Assembly (NCBI GenBank): GCA_964468375.1
Contig: CAYXUW010000007.1
Coordinates: 1-29,794 of the forward strand
Direction: 5' to 3'
DNA length: 29,794 nt
From: CAYXUW01 sp964468375
Lineage (GTDB): Bacteria; Planctomycetota; Phycisphaerae; Sedimentisphaerales; Anaerobacaceae
Position numbers and translations under genes: made by a program. The notes beneath the pieces were generated by a model. That model was not told the origin of the DNA and searched no databases. It saw only the letters and a program-made list of their open reading frames with translations. Of this stretch, positions 8,057 to 14,911 are shown in pieces; within the stretch, counting starts at the first letter, position 1, and the number at the start of each line of letters is the position of its first letter.

Positions 8057-8085
8057 ATTTTACCGCATTTTCCAATCCCCCGCAA
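8057..8085 (-). promoter_or_regulatory. Candidate promoter of the alkaline phosphatase-like gene
   Basis: On the minus strand, TTGCGG (8085-8080), a 17-base spacer and TAAAAT (8062-8057). Transcription would begin near 8050, ~46 bases before the start codon at 8004. The -35 box and half the spacer are contributed by repeat family A copy 2. Confidence 0.5.
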
Positions 8086-8112
8086 CATTTAAAGCCCCCG
8101 CGGCGCCGAGCG
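8066..8112. repeat. Dispersed repeat family A, copy 2
   Basis: CAATCCCCCGCAACATTTAA matches copy 1 exactly, then AAGCCCCCGCGGC and GAGCGG, an extension shared with copy 3 (8836-8890). Confidence 0.8.
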
Positions 8113-8116
8113 GGTA

Positions 8117-8134
8117 ACCCCGCGGCAGCGGGGT
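8117..8134. repeat. GC-rich hairpin
   Basis: ACCCCGC (8117-8123), loop GGCA, GCGGGGT (8128-8134), directly after repeat family A copy 2 in the divergent region between the phosphatase and CHASE8-like genes. No T-run follows on either strand. Confidence 0.6.
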
Positions 8135-8280
8135 AGCTGTTCCCCCTCTGTTCCTGCGGGCAGAACCGGCATTTTACCGGCCGTTTCCGGGACGGTTTGC
8201 AGAAATGCTCGTTAAGTCGGGGCCGGAAAATTCCGAAAATATATCTGTTAATTCAATCTTATTTGTGAGGGAAAATTATA

Positions 8281-8721
8281 ATGAGAAGAGTAAGAAGAAT
8301 AAGCAGAAAGTCAAAGTCGTTCTTAGCGGGTCTGTGCATTGGTTCGCTGCTCGTAGGCGCTATTTTTGTTGGCTGGCAGAGGACCTGCGGCAGACGAGAC
8401 CTCGTCGAATTTACCTCTGCGCAGGCGAAATATTACTCTGAGATGCTCGGTAACAGCCTTGCGTCTGGCGACAAGAAGGATGCGTATATGATTCTCTCTT
8501 TGCTGAGGCACCATCATCCTGTTGTGTTTGCCGGCCTTTATAATGAACAGGGCACTTTGTTTTCCGCATACTTTCGCAGTGACATTCCGCCTCGGAACGT
8601 CAGAGCGTCTGAGAGTCCCGAAACCGGCGTCAGTTTCAGCGACGGTTATCTGAAAGTCTCCGAGCCGGTAGTTATGGGCCAAAAAGTCATTGGAAAGGTC
8701 TGTGTCTGGTCCGAAAGATAG
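8281..8721 (+). CDS. Membrane-anchored orphan sensor domain (CHASE8-like), no effector domain
   Basis: A 146-residue protein, ATG at 8281 behind GAGGG. A basic N-terminus (MRRVRRISRKSKS) precedes one membrane segment (FLAGLCIGSLLVGAIFVGW, about 17-35), giving an N-in topology with an outer domain. The outer part follows the pattern of CHASE8 sensor domains from histidine kinases and cyclases: a helix with paired residues (MLGNSLASGDKKDAYMILSLL), HHPVVFAGLYNEQGTLFSAYF, then a closing strand (GYLKVSEPVVMGQKVIGKV). In kinases this is followed by a second membrane segment, HAMP and kinase domains; here a TAG stops it after VCVWSER and no such domain follows within 500 bases. It is either a 3'-truncated kinase or a stand-alone sensor. 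Assignment is by pattern only. Confidence 0.65.
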   Translation: MRRVRRISRKSKSFLAGLCIGSLLVGAIFVGWQRTCGRRDLVEFTSAQAKYYSEMLGNSLASGDKKDAYMILSLLRHHHPVVFAGLYNEQGTLFSAYFRSDIPPRNVRASESPETGVSFSDGYLKVSEPVVMGQKVIGKVCVWSER

Positions 8722-8835
8722 TTGCGCTGCTCTGGGCATGGCTTACACTGTTTTGCTTGACTGCTCCGCGCTAGGTGGTATTAACACCTAGTGACCAGTT
8801 CTCATAAAAAGAATACATGGGCAACGTGGGCATTA

Positions 8836-8880
8836 TTCTTTTCCCAGTCCCCCGCAACCTTTTTAAAAAGGCCCCGCGGC
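8836..8880. repeat. Dispersed repeat family A, copy 3 (diverged)
   Basis: TTTTCCCAGTCCCCCGCAAC, then CCTTTTTAAAAAGG and CCCCGCGGC. The centre has become a perfect CCTTTTTAAAAAGG palindrome where copies 1 and 2 have ATTTAAA. Confidence 0.7.
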
Positions 8881-9154
8881 ATTTGAGCGGAGTTCAATCA
8901 AATGCGCAGGTTCTTTCCAAAATCTTCGAATGTTTCTGCGCCGTTTTCAAACGTTTCGTATGTGTTTTCTATCGTTTAGTACAGTTTTTGAACACTTTTG
9001 AACGTTTGCTCATAAACCCGCGCCGTTGTCCATTTTCGCTGTGGTTTATTTATTGACACACTCCCGTTTTTCACAAATCCGTTCTGCCGATTTCGCCTCA
9101 CCGGCCTAACGCCCCGATTATCAGTATCGAAACAGCCGGTTTTGGATTTTGCGT

Positions 9155-9183
9155 TTGGCAGTTATGTTTTTATATCTTATATT
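9155..9183 (+). promoter_or_regulatory. Candidate promoter of the small membrane protein gene
   Basis: TTGGCA (9155-9160), 17-base spacer, TATATT (9178-9183). The start codon at 9250 lies ~60 bases after the expected transcription start. Confidence 0.5.
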
Positions 9184-9249
9184 TAGAACAGATGGGTTGT
9201 AGAAAAATGCCCTATAAAACCGTATTTTTTCGTGTAGGAGGGGTTGTTT

Positions 9250-9519
9250 ATGTGGGGCTGGAGAAGCAAACTTATATTTTTGCTGATAGTTTATTTTGCC
9301 GGTTTTGCGACCGCTATATACTGCTTGGCACCGGTTACCGACGAACGGGCCTGTAAAACCTCTGAAAAAGGTTTTGCGTATTCGGCCCTGAAATCGGATG
9401 AGTTCGCCCAGAGCTTCAACGTGAAGATGCGCGAGTGCCTGGATTACAGCAAGGACGCCGTTCAGCGTATGGGCGGTTTTATGAGGCAGAAGCTCGACGA
9501 TGAAAAAACGGATGGCTGA
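9250..9519 (+). CDS. Small single-pass membrane protein, function unknown
   Basis: An 89-residue protein; ATG at 9250 is preferred over the TTG at 9244 because AGGAGG (9236-9241) sits 8 bases before it. Residues 5-26 (RSKLIFLLIVYFAGFATAIYCL) form one membrane segment, followed by a short hydrophilic domain (about 27-89) with helical, mixed-charge character (FNVKMRECLDYSKDAVQRM, then MRQKLDDEKTDG). No family recognised. It has its own likely promoter and runs convergently toward the sigma-factor operon, so it appears to be a single-gene unit. Confidence 0.65.
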   Translation: MWGWRSKLIFLLIVYFAGFATAIYCLAPVTDERACKTSEKGFAYSALKSDEFAQSFNVKMRECLDYSKDAVQRMGGFMRQKLDDEKTDG

Positions 9520-9605
9520 TTGGTAAAGAACTAATAGCAGCTCTCATACGGGTTTGGTATCGAGGAGGGGGGGCTTTGTATGTAAGGACTTTTGGCCGGG
9601 GGCCT

Positions 9606-9622
9606 GATGGCCTTCGGCCATC
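9606..9622. repeat. 7-bp hairpin in the convergent region
   Basis: GATGGCC (9606-9612), loop TTC, GGCCATC (9616-9622), followed by CTTATG. It may help end transcription of the upstream small gene, but lacks a T-run. Confidence 0.4.
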
Positions 9623-9639
9623 CTTATGCGCAAAAAAAC

Positions 9640-9663
9640 GCCGCCGAGTTAATACTCGGCGGC
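9640..9663 (-). terminator. Rho-independent terminator of the sigma/anti-sigma operon
   Basis: Perfect stem GCCGCCGAGT (9640-9649) / ACTCGGCGGC (9654-9663), loop TAAT. Reading the minus strand, it is followed by seven T (9638-9632), 16 bases past the stop codon of the membrane protein gene. Confidence 0.85.
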
Positions 9664-9678
9664 ATTGGTGAAAGTTAA

Positions 9679-10899
9679 TTATTCAACTTCGCGGGTTAAG
9701 CCGTAAGGACCGTGCACAACACAGGAGGGCTTGCCGCCGATATTGCGGAACTGGACAATCATCTTTTCCTCACACATCGTTCCCGCTTTTGTTCTGACAA
9801 TGCAGGGCACGGCGACAATCGGGCCGAGCTTTGAATGGCCTGTTTTGCAGATTTGCCCGATATTCACAATTTCGACCAACCGGTCCTCTTTATCTGTCCG
9901 CAGGACAACGGCACGCAGGAATTCATCACCCCAGTTCTCAGAGAGGGGAATGAGCTTCTTGAATTTGTTAAGGTCTCCTTCGATGACAGCATTATACGTA
10001 GCTCGGAGTATCTGCTCGCAAGCTTGTTGCTGAGTTAATCCTTCGGTTGAGATTCCATCATCGGGATTGCTCAATATACCAATGTTCTCGTCCGGTATCG
10101 TTAAAGGTTTTTCCACATAGGCAGGGCTGCCTGGAATGTGGACCTCGAATAAACTATCCGCCAGTTCCTCATAATAGGTAATCTTGAAAGCGTGAAAGTC
10201 GGGAGGGCCGTTCATGTCCAGGTTGCGCCAGTGCTTGAATGAGACCGGCAGCTTGGTTATAACATCGAACTCGATAATCCAAGTTTGCGGGCCGTTGATA
10301 TCTAAAAGGCTGCATAAGAGCGTAGCTCGTTCGCGCCCTGTCGCAGGGTCCTTGCCTCGCATAACTTTGGCTCCATCTGCTTTACTGAGCATTTCGAGCA
10401 GTTCCGGGCCAAGCCATTCTGAAAGCCCAACAGTGATGGCATTTTCGAAGTAGACCGTGTTTTGGCTGGGTTCGTAGTGGTATGTGCTGCCGTCTTTGAC
10501 CCAGGTAATTGCACCGTGGCTTCCCCTTACGACCACATCACGAGACTTGTTTCCGGTTTCGTCAGCTCGCATCCATATCTCGGCTGTGCCACCGGGAAAG
10601 GCCCCTATCACGTAAACGGCCCTGAGGTTTCTAAGGGCCTCGATGGACTGTTCAATTGCCCAGGCAGAAGGGCCTGAATTACCAATGAACGTATAGATCG
10701 CCGCAATTAAGATGACTGCGGCGGCTAATTTTGATATTCGGCTTTTCATAATTGTTCTCCAGATATTTGTCTGCCGAGGCCGCTTCCAGGCGGCAGCCAA
10801 GAGGTCCTGTTCGAGCTTATCGCGGTGTTTGGGGTCGGCAGTGTCGTCAAATTTGATGTCGCTGATAAAATTTTCAAATTGTTTTTCATTATCGTTCAT
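9679..10899 (-). CDS. Membrane-anchored anti-sigma-like protein with large extracytoplasmic domain
   Basis: A 406-residue protein starting at ATG 10899 (MNDNEKQFENFISDIKF); its start overlaps the 3' end of the sigma-factor gene by 11 bases and AAGGTG lies just upstream, a classic coupled arrangement. Residues 1-45 are cytoplasmic (FDDTADPKHRDKLEQDLL), followed by one membrane segment (ISKLAAAVILIAAIYTFIG) and an outer domain that opens AWAIEQSIEALRNLRAVYV. The outer part is beta-rich (GGTAEIWMRADETG, TYHYEPSQNTVYFEN, TWIIEFDVITKLPVSFKHW) and recalls LolA/RseB-type lipoprotein-binding folds; the C-terminal ~110 residues form a further alpha+beta unit. From position and topology it probably binds the adjacent ECF sigma factor until an envelope signal releases it; no zinc-binding anti-sigma motif (HxxxCxxC) is visible, so this is inference. 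Confidence 0.7.
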   Translation of the reverse strand: MNDNEKQFENFISDIKFDDTADPKHRDKLEQDLLAAAWKRPRQTNIWRTIMKSRISKLAAAVILIAAIYTFIGNSGPSAWAIEQSIEALRNLRAVYVIGAFPGGTAEIWMRADETGNKSRDVVVRGSHGAITWVKDGSTYHYEPSQNTVYFENAITVGLSEWLGPELLEMLSKADGAKVMRGKDPATGRERATLLCSLLDINGPQTWIIEFDVITKLPVSFKHWRNLDMNGPPDFHAFKITYYEELADSLFEVHIPGSPAYVEKPLTIPDENIGILSNPDDGISTEGLTQQQACEQILRATYNAVIEGDLNKFKKLIPLSENWGDEFLRAVVLRTDKEDRLVEIVNIGQICKTGHSKLGPIVAVPCIVRTKAGTMCEEKMIVQFRNIGGKPSCVVHGPYGLTREVE

Positions 10900-11449
10900 T
10901 TTGTGACACCTTTTGCCGAGAAACATTTATTTTCTTTCGCAGTTTGGCAAGCGCCCGCGCCAATTGGCTGCGGATAGTACCATCACTGCTGCCCAGCACT
11001 TCGGCAATTTCTGTTAGTTTTAAGTTTTCAAAAAAACGCAATGTGATGATAGTTTGATACCGCGGTTTCAGAGTAAGCACTGCTCGTTTCAAAACAGCCA
11101 GTTTTTCTGCCGACGTATCCATTGAGCCAGATTCATCACTCTGCCTGTAGGCATATTTAATTAAGGCATCTCGGCGAGCTGTTTTCCGCAGGTGGTTATT
11201 TACTGCATTTGTAGCAATTTTATAGAGCCAATTTCGAAACTGTTTTTCGTTTCCTTCGAAGCTGTGAAACTTTTCAACAACTTTGAGGAAAACCTGTGAG
11301 GTCGTATCTTCAGCTGATTGTCTGTCAAAAAGCCGGTGTGAGCAATAACGGAACACCGCATCATAATGCCGGCGATACAGCCGGGTGAAAGCCGCAGGAT
11401 TACTGCGTGCCTCTGCAATTGACTGGCCATCATCGGTTATGTTGTCCAC
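10889..11449 (-). CDS. ECF-type RNA polymerase sigma factor
   Basis: About 186 residues from GTG 11449, which has GGAG 10 bases upstream; an ATG pair at 11491/11488 would add 14 residues but has no ribosome site and lies against a TATAAT (minus strand, 11498-11493) that may be a -10 box. Region 2 is clear (AAFTRLYRRHYDAVFRYCSH to EDTTSQVFLKVVEKF, then FRNWLYKIATNAVNNHLRK) and region 4 has the helix-turn-helix (RYQTIITLRFFENLKLTEIAEVL, GTIRSQLARALAKLRKK). Regions 1 and 3 are missing, as in ECF factors. It would direct RNA polymerase to a dedicated set of promoters, and is controlled by the membrane protein encoded by the overlapping downstream gene. Confidence 0.9.
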   Translation of the reverse strand: MDNITDDGQSIAEARSNPAAFTRLYRRHYDAVFRYCSHRLFDRQSAEDTTSQVFLKVVEKFHSFEGNEKQFRNWLYKIATNAVNNHLRKTARRDALIKYAYRQSDESGSMDTSAEKLAVLKRAVLTLKPRYQTIITLRFFENLKLTEIAEVLGSSDGTIRSQLARALAKLRKKINVSRQKVSQNER

Positions 11450-11549
11450 GCCAACTGTTCTCCAGAGTTTAACAGCACCAACTATCATCATTATTATAAA
11501 TGCGCAGCAGGTGAAAACGTGGCAAAAAATTTGAGAAAACCGGCCGGAT

Positions 11550-12266
11550 TTATGATAAATCCACTATATTGCTGTCAGGCAGCTTTTCTTCGATGATTGC
11601 GCGGGCGAGATTGATCCAGCTTTTGCAGCCGTCGAGGACGACGCTGTCACTGCTTGCCGCAGTTAAATCGGCCTTTATCAGTTTGGCATCGGGGCTGAGC
11701 GAAAGCTCGATTTTCCAGTTCCAGTTATTTTCCTTTGCCAGCTCGCCGAGGAGTGTTTTCAATCGGCCGCTATTAGAGACGGGGCTGTCCAGCAGCCATA
11801 GGCAATCATCTACGCTGCGTGCTTTTAAGAATTCGCCTATAAGCCGGACGGCTGGTATTGTTTCAGTGACTTTGCGATATGTTCCGTGTATGCTTGCGAG
11901 GTCGCGGAAGCAGCCGTCGCGGCCTTTGAAGATGCATGCGCCGCTCATCGCCGCCTCGACGGTTATCAGGACGTTGTAGCCGTCGACGGCTATGGGGTGG
12001 CCGCGGAGGTCGGCGAGTTTGAGTTCGCGCTGCATTCGGGAGGCAAGCTGCTGGTCGGAGCAGGCACCTCGCATAATTGCCAATCGTTGTCTTTCCGTGA
12101 GCGAGAACTTGTCGCCCACCAGTTTGAGGGCACTTTTTTCCGCATAGCCCTTTGTCAACAGGAGTGAAAAGTCCGCAAGGGCCGAACTCAAATCGCTGAT
12201 TTTGCTCTCGGCGAATAGTTTTGCATCGGCGGGATGCGGGCCTCTGTGTGTTCGCTTGTCGGGCAT
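11550..12266 (-). CDS. DUF434 domain protein
   Basis: A 238-residue soluble protein, ATG at 12266 after AAGGA (12280-12276). The N-terminus RGPHPADAKLF with a following helical bundle (SALADFSLLLTKGYAEKSAL, SLTERQRLAIMRGACSD) matches DUF434, and the C-terminal ~140 residues (GHPIAVDGYNVLITVEAAMSG, DDCLWLLDSPVSNSGRLKTLL) match the DUF5616-type domain that follows it. The spacing of Asp residues (AVDGYNV, WLLDSPVSNSG) resembles PIN/NYN-like nuclease folds, but activity is not established. It starts 19 bases after the AsmA-like gene and is likely co-transcribed with it. Confidence 0.8.
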   Translation of the reverse strand: MPDKRTHRGPHPADAKLFAESKISDLSSALADFSLLLTKGYAEKSALKLVGDKFSLTERQRLAIMRGACSDQQLASRMQRELKLADLRGHPIAVDGYNVLITVEAAMSGACIFKGRDGCFRDLASIHGTYRKVTETIPAVRLIGEFLKARSVDDCLWLLDSPVSNSGRLKTLLGELAKENNWNWKIELSLSPDAKLIKADLTAASSDSVVLDGCKSWINLARAIIEEKLPDSNIVDLS

Positions 12267-12285
12267 TGAGAATTATCCTTAATTA

Positions 12286-13893
12286 TTACTCCACCGGCCT
12301 TGGGCGTATCTTCCGTGTTATTTGGCCGCCGCTTTTCACTATGTCCTGAAAAAAACCGACCGTAGCATCTTTGATGTCCGTTATCGGCTCCTTTTTTATG
12401 AGTTCGGCCGGCGGGTCGGACCATTTCCCCTGGATATGCAGGCGCGTCAGTTTGTCTTTCAGGTTGTTGATGATATTGATAACGGGGATTTTTTTAATGA
12501 CGGCGTCAATCTGCTTTACCAGAACAGCTTTGACATGCATGTCAATTTGTTTTGTTTTCAGGTTAATTGTTCCGCCAGGTTCGGCTCTGACGGCGGCGAA
12601 ACGGTTTGCTACGTTGGCGGTTTGAATAGTTACGACAGGGCCGGTATTGGTAAAGGCGCACTCGGCATCCGAGACCTTTAGCGGCTCAAGCTCCGAGAGA
12701 CCGACGGTATTAAATATATGCGGCAATATCGGAATGGTGCTTATATCGGCGTCGTCGAGAAAAATTTGCCCTTCGCCGGTCAGGTTTTGCAGGTCTTTTG
12801 CTTTTCCGGCAAAAGCGTAATCAAATGTGACGGTTCCTTTGGTTGCTTTTTTTTCCTGTTTACCGAGGATGGACGTTAGCTCTTCGAAGCTGATATTTTC
12901 TGCGAGGACCTGGCCATTGAATTCCGTCGGTTTGTCCTGTTTTAATTCGACGTAAAATGCACCGACGGTCTCACCGCCGCAAACGGTCGCTGTGATTTTA
13001 TCGAAGCTGAAATATTTGTTTTTGATGTCGGCTTTGGTAGTCAGGTCGCTGGCGATGATTTTATCGTTCGCGGCTACCGTCCATTTGTCGAGAGTGATGA
13101 AGCCCTGCGGTTTTAATTCCGCTGGTTGTTTAAGGGGGCCTGTTATTGTTAAATCCGCCTCAAGGCCGCCCTCTGCTGAGAAGTGCGGAATATTCAGAGC
13201 CGTAAATAGCAGGGCAGTCTCCGGTTTTTGGATTGTGTGTTTTATCTGCAGCAAGAGGTTTGTTTCGAATGTTTTTAAGTTAATTTTGCCTTTTGCCAGC
13301 AGCGATTCGGACGAGCCGGCGTTTTTTCGATTCAGCAAGAAATTATGAGAGTCGCCGGTTTTATTAACGAGGAGCTGAAGGTTGTCATAGATATATGTTG
13401 TATCCTGTGGGGAGGTTGAAAGGATTTCAATATCGTTTATGGAAAGTGTGCGGATGTCGAGTTTCTTTTTTTTGCTGCGCGGATGCGGTTTTTTATAAGG
13501 ATTTTTGACAGGCAGTGTAACTTTGCCGTCGGCGGGCGCAAGCTGGATGCATAATTTTTCAATTTCTATCCCTGTTACGACAGGATGCAGGCCCGGCCAT
13601 TTCTCAAACCGCATCTCTACTTTGTCGGCCCGGATACATTCCCTGCCGGTTTTATTTGAAAAAGTTACTTTCGTGAGGTGTATCGGGTCGAGATAGTTTA
13701 TGTCGATGTCCTCAATATCCACCCGGCCGTCCCAAAATTTTAATAGTGCCCGTTCTATTTGCTGCGTAACTTTTGCGGGAATGAGCCAGAGATGAATAGT
13801 TACGGCGATTATGAATACCGAGAGAATAAGAGCGCCGAATGTCCGCGTCAGATATTTTGTCCAGCGTTTTCTGTTGTTTTGTTTTTTCGGCAT
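12286..13893 (-). CDS. AsmA/YdbH-like envelope protein
   Basis: A 535-residue protein from ATG 13893 (MPKKQNNRKRW); a GTG at 13902 is an alternative and neither has a clear ribosome site. One N-terminal membrane segment (FGALILSVFIIAVTIHLWLIP, about 14-36) anchors a long, beta-rich repetitive outer domain. The segment GRVDIEDIDINYLDPIHLTKVTF near the start and the C-terminal block FDYAFAGKAKDLQNLTGEG, LDDADISTIPILPHIFN, LKTKQIDMHVKAVLV are typical of AsmA-like repeat proteins that bridge inner and outer membranes and carry lipids. It points to a Gram-negative envelope. Residues past ~500 form a short basic helical tail (ITRKIRPRPVE). Lipid cargo is unknown. Confidence 0.75.
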   Translation of the reverse strand: MPKKQNNRKRWTKYLTRTFGALILSVFIIAVTIHLWLIPAKVTQQIERALLKFWDGRVDIEDIDINYLDPIHLTKVTFSNKTGRECIRADKVEMRFEKWPGLHPVVTGIEIEKLCIQLAPADGKVTLPVKNPYKKPHPRSKKKKLDIRTLSINDIEILSTSPQDTTYIYDNLQLLVNKTGDSHNFLLNRKNAGSSESLLAKGKINLKTFETNLLLQIKHTIQKPETALLFTALNIPHFSAEGGLEADLTITGPLKQPAELKPQGFITLDKWTVAANDKIIASDLTTKADIKNKYFSFDKITATVCGGETVGAFYVELKQDKPTEFNGQVLAENISFEELTSILGKQEKKATKGTVTFDYAFAGKAKDLQNLTGEGQIFLDDADISTIPILPHIFNTVGLSELEPLKVSDAECAFTNTGPVVTIQTANVANRFAAVRAEPGGTINLKTKQIDMHVKAVLVKQIDAVIKKIPVINIINNLKDKLTRLHIQGKWSDPPAELIKKEPITDIKDATVGFFQDIVKSGGQITRKIRPRPVE

Positions 13894-13987
13894 TTGGCAC
13901 ACATAAGCACGTATTATTTGAGAGTTTGTCAGTTTGCCGAGGTTCTAGTATCAGTGTACACATATACGCAGTAAAGTCAAAAACGAA

Positions 13988-14016
13988 TTGACATAAGCGC
14001 CGGTTATTTCTACTAT
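13988..14016 (+). promoter_or_regulatory. Sigma-70-type promoter upstream of the MBL-fold gene
   Basis: TTGACA (13988-13993), a spacer of 17 bases and TACTAT (14011-14016). Transcription would begin near 14023, ~25 bases before the ATG at 14048, leaving a short leader with no clear ribosome site. Confidence 0.65.
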
Positions 14017-14047
14017 TAGGTTTTCATAGTGCTGTTTATATGACCTT

Positions 14048-14905
14048 ATGGCAAGCCACAATTTAGCATATATTAAGATAGACGATTTGGAGATAATCGG
14101 GTATTCGGTTGCGGCCGAGGAAACGGTCGTTGCGATGCCGCAGCTTGACGTTTGTTTCGACATCGGCAAAGCCCCCAATCAGATTGTGCCCATAAACAAT
14201 ATTTTGCTGACGCACGGGCACATGGACCACGCCGCAGGGATTGCGTATTATCTTTCGCATCGGAATTTCTGCGGCCAGTCACCGGGGACGATTCTTGCGC
14301 CGGCTAATCTGCTGGGGCCTATGAAGGAAATTATCAGCGCGTGGTCTCGTTTGGACGGCAATAAGATACCCGCCAATCTCGTCGGCGTAAAGGCGGGGGA
14401 TGAGTATCAGATAAAGCCGAATCTTTTTGCGAGGGTATTTCCGACGAAGCACAGCAAGGGTTCTGTAGGTTACAGCGTAATCGAAAAACGGAAGAAGATT
14501 AAGCCGGAGTATGCCAAGCTTACGGGGCCGCAAATCGTCGAGCTGAAGAAGCAGGACGTTGAAATCGATTATCCCGTTGAAATTCCGATAGTGAGTTATC
14601 TCGGCGACACGCAGTATGTTGATTTTTCGAAGCTGAACTATATAGCCGAGAGCAAAATATTAATTGCCGAGTGCACGTTTTACATAGAGGAACACAGCGG
14701 CAGGGCGCAGGCGGGCAAGCATATGCATATAAATGAGTTCGCCGAGCTAATCCAGAAGCTGAATAACGAACACATCATTGTTACGCATACCACGCAGCGA
14801 ACTGCGATGTGGGAAATTCGCAAAATATTGAGAGAAACCCTACCACCGGAAAAATACGAGAGAATCATTCTTCTTATGGACAATCAGCCGAGACATCGGA
14901 ACTAA
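14048..14905 (+). CDS. MBL-fold metallohydrolase, RNase Z-like
   Basis: A 285-residue cytoplasmic protein. The metal motif THGHMDHAAG gives His56, His58, Asp60 and His61; further ligands are likely in FPTKHSKGSVGY, YLGDTQY and HIIVTHTTQR near the C-terminus. The order and the long insertion before the last His resemble RNase Z/ElaC-like enzymes rather than beta-lactamases or glyoxalases, but a strict tRNA 3'-processing role is not shown. The start has no clear Shine-Dalgarno; the promoter at 13988-14016 fits it. It is followed after 6 bases by the TPR membrane protein, so both are probably on one transcript. Confidence 0.82.
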   Translation: MASHNLAYIKIDDLEIIGYSVAAEETVVAMPQLDVCFDIGKAPNQIVPINNILLTHGHMDHAAGIAYYLSHRNFCGQSPGTILAPANLLGPMKEIISAWSRLDGNKIPANLVGVKAGDEYQIKPNLFARVFPTKHSKGSVGYSVIEKRKKIKPEYAKLTGPQIVELKKQDVEIDYPVEIPIVSYLGDTQYVDFSKLNYIAESKILIAECTFYIEEHSGRAQAGKHMHINEFAELIQKLNNEHIIVTHTTQRTAMWEIRKILRETLPPEKYERIILLMDNQPRHRN

Positions 14906-14911
14906 AACGAA

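Larger units (their letters stand above)
8722..9249. other. Intergenic region with a repeat, a broken Lys-rich frame and a promoter
   Basis: About 530 bases with no convincing intact gene. It holds repeat family A copy 3 (8836-8880), an A/T-rich block with repeated GTTCAAAA and AAACGTT words (about 8920-9020; on the minus strand a 39-codon frame from 9013 to 8894 broken by one TAG), and a candidate promoter at 9155-9183 for the next gene. Confidence 0.6.

Noticed and set aside
8205..8441. 78-codon plus-strand frame overlapping the CHASE8-like gene
   Set aside because: It overlaps the better supported frame from 8281, which has a ribosome site and a recognisable sensor layout.
8817..9056. 79-codon plus-strand frame in the intergenic region
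   Set aside because: It runs through repeat family A copy 3 and low-complexity sequence, has no ribosome site and no protein-like pattern.
12001..12167. GC-skewed plus-strand frame across the DUF434 gene
   Set aside because: Antisense shadow of a supported CDS.
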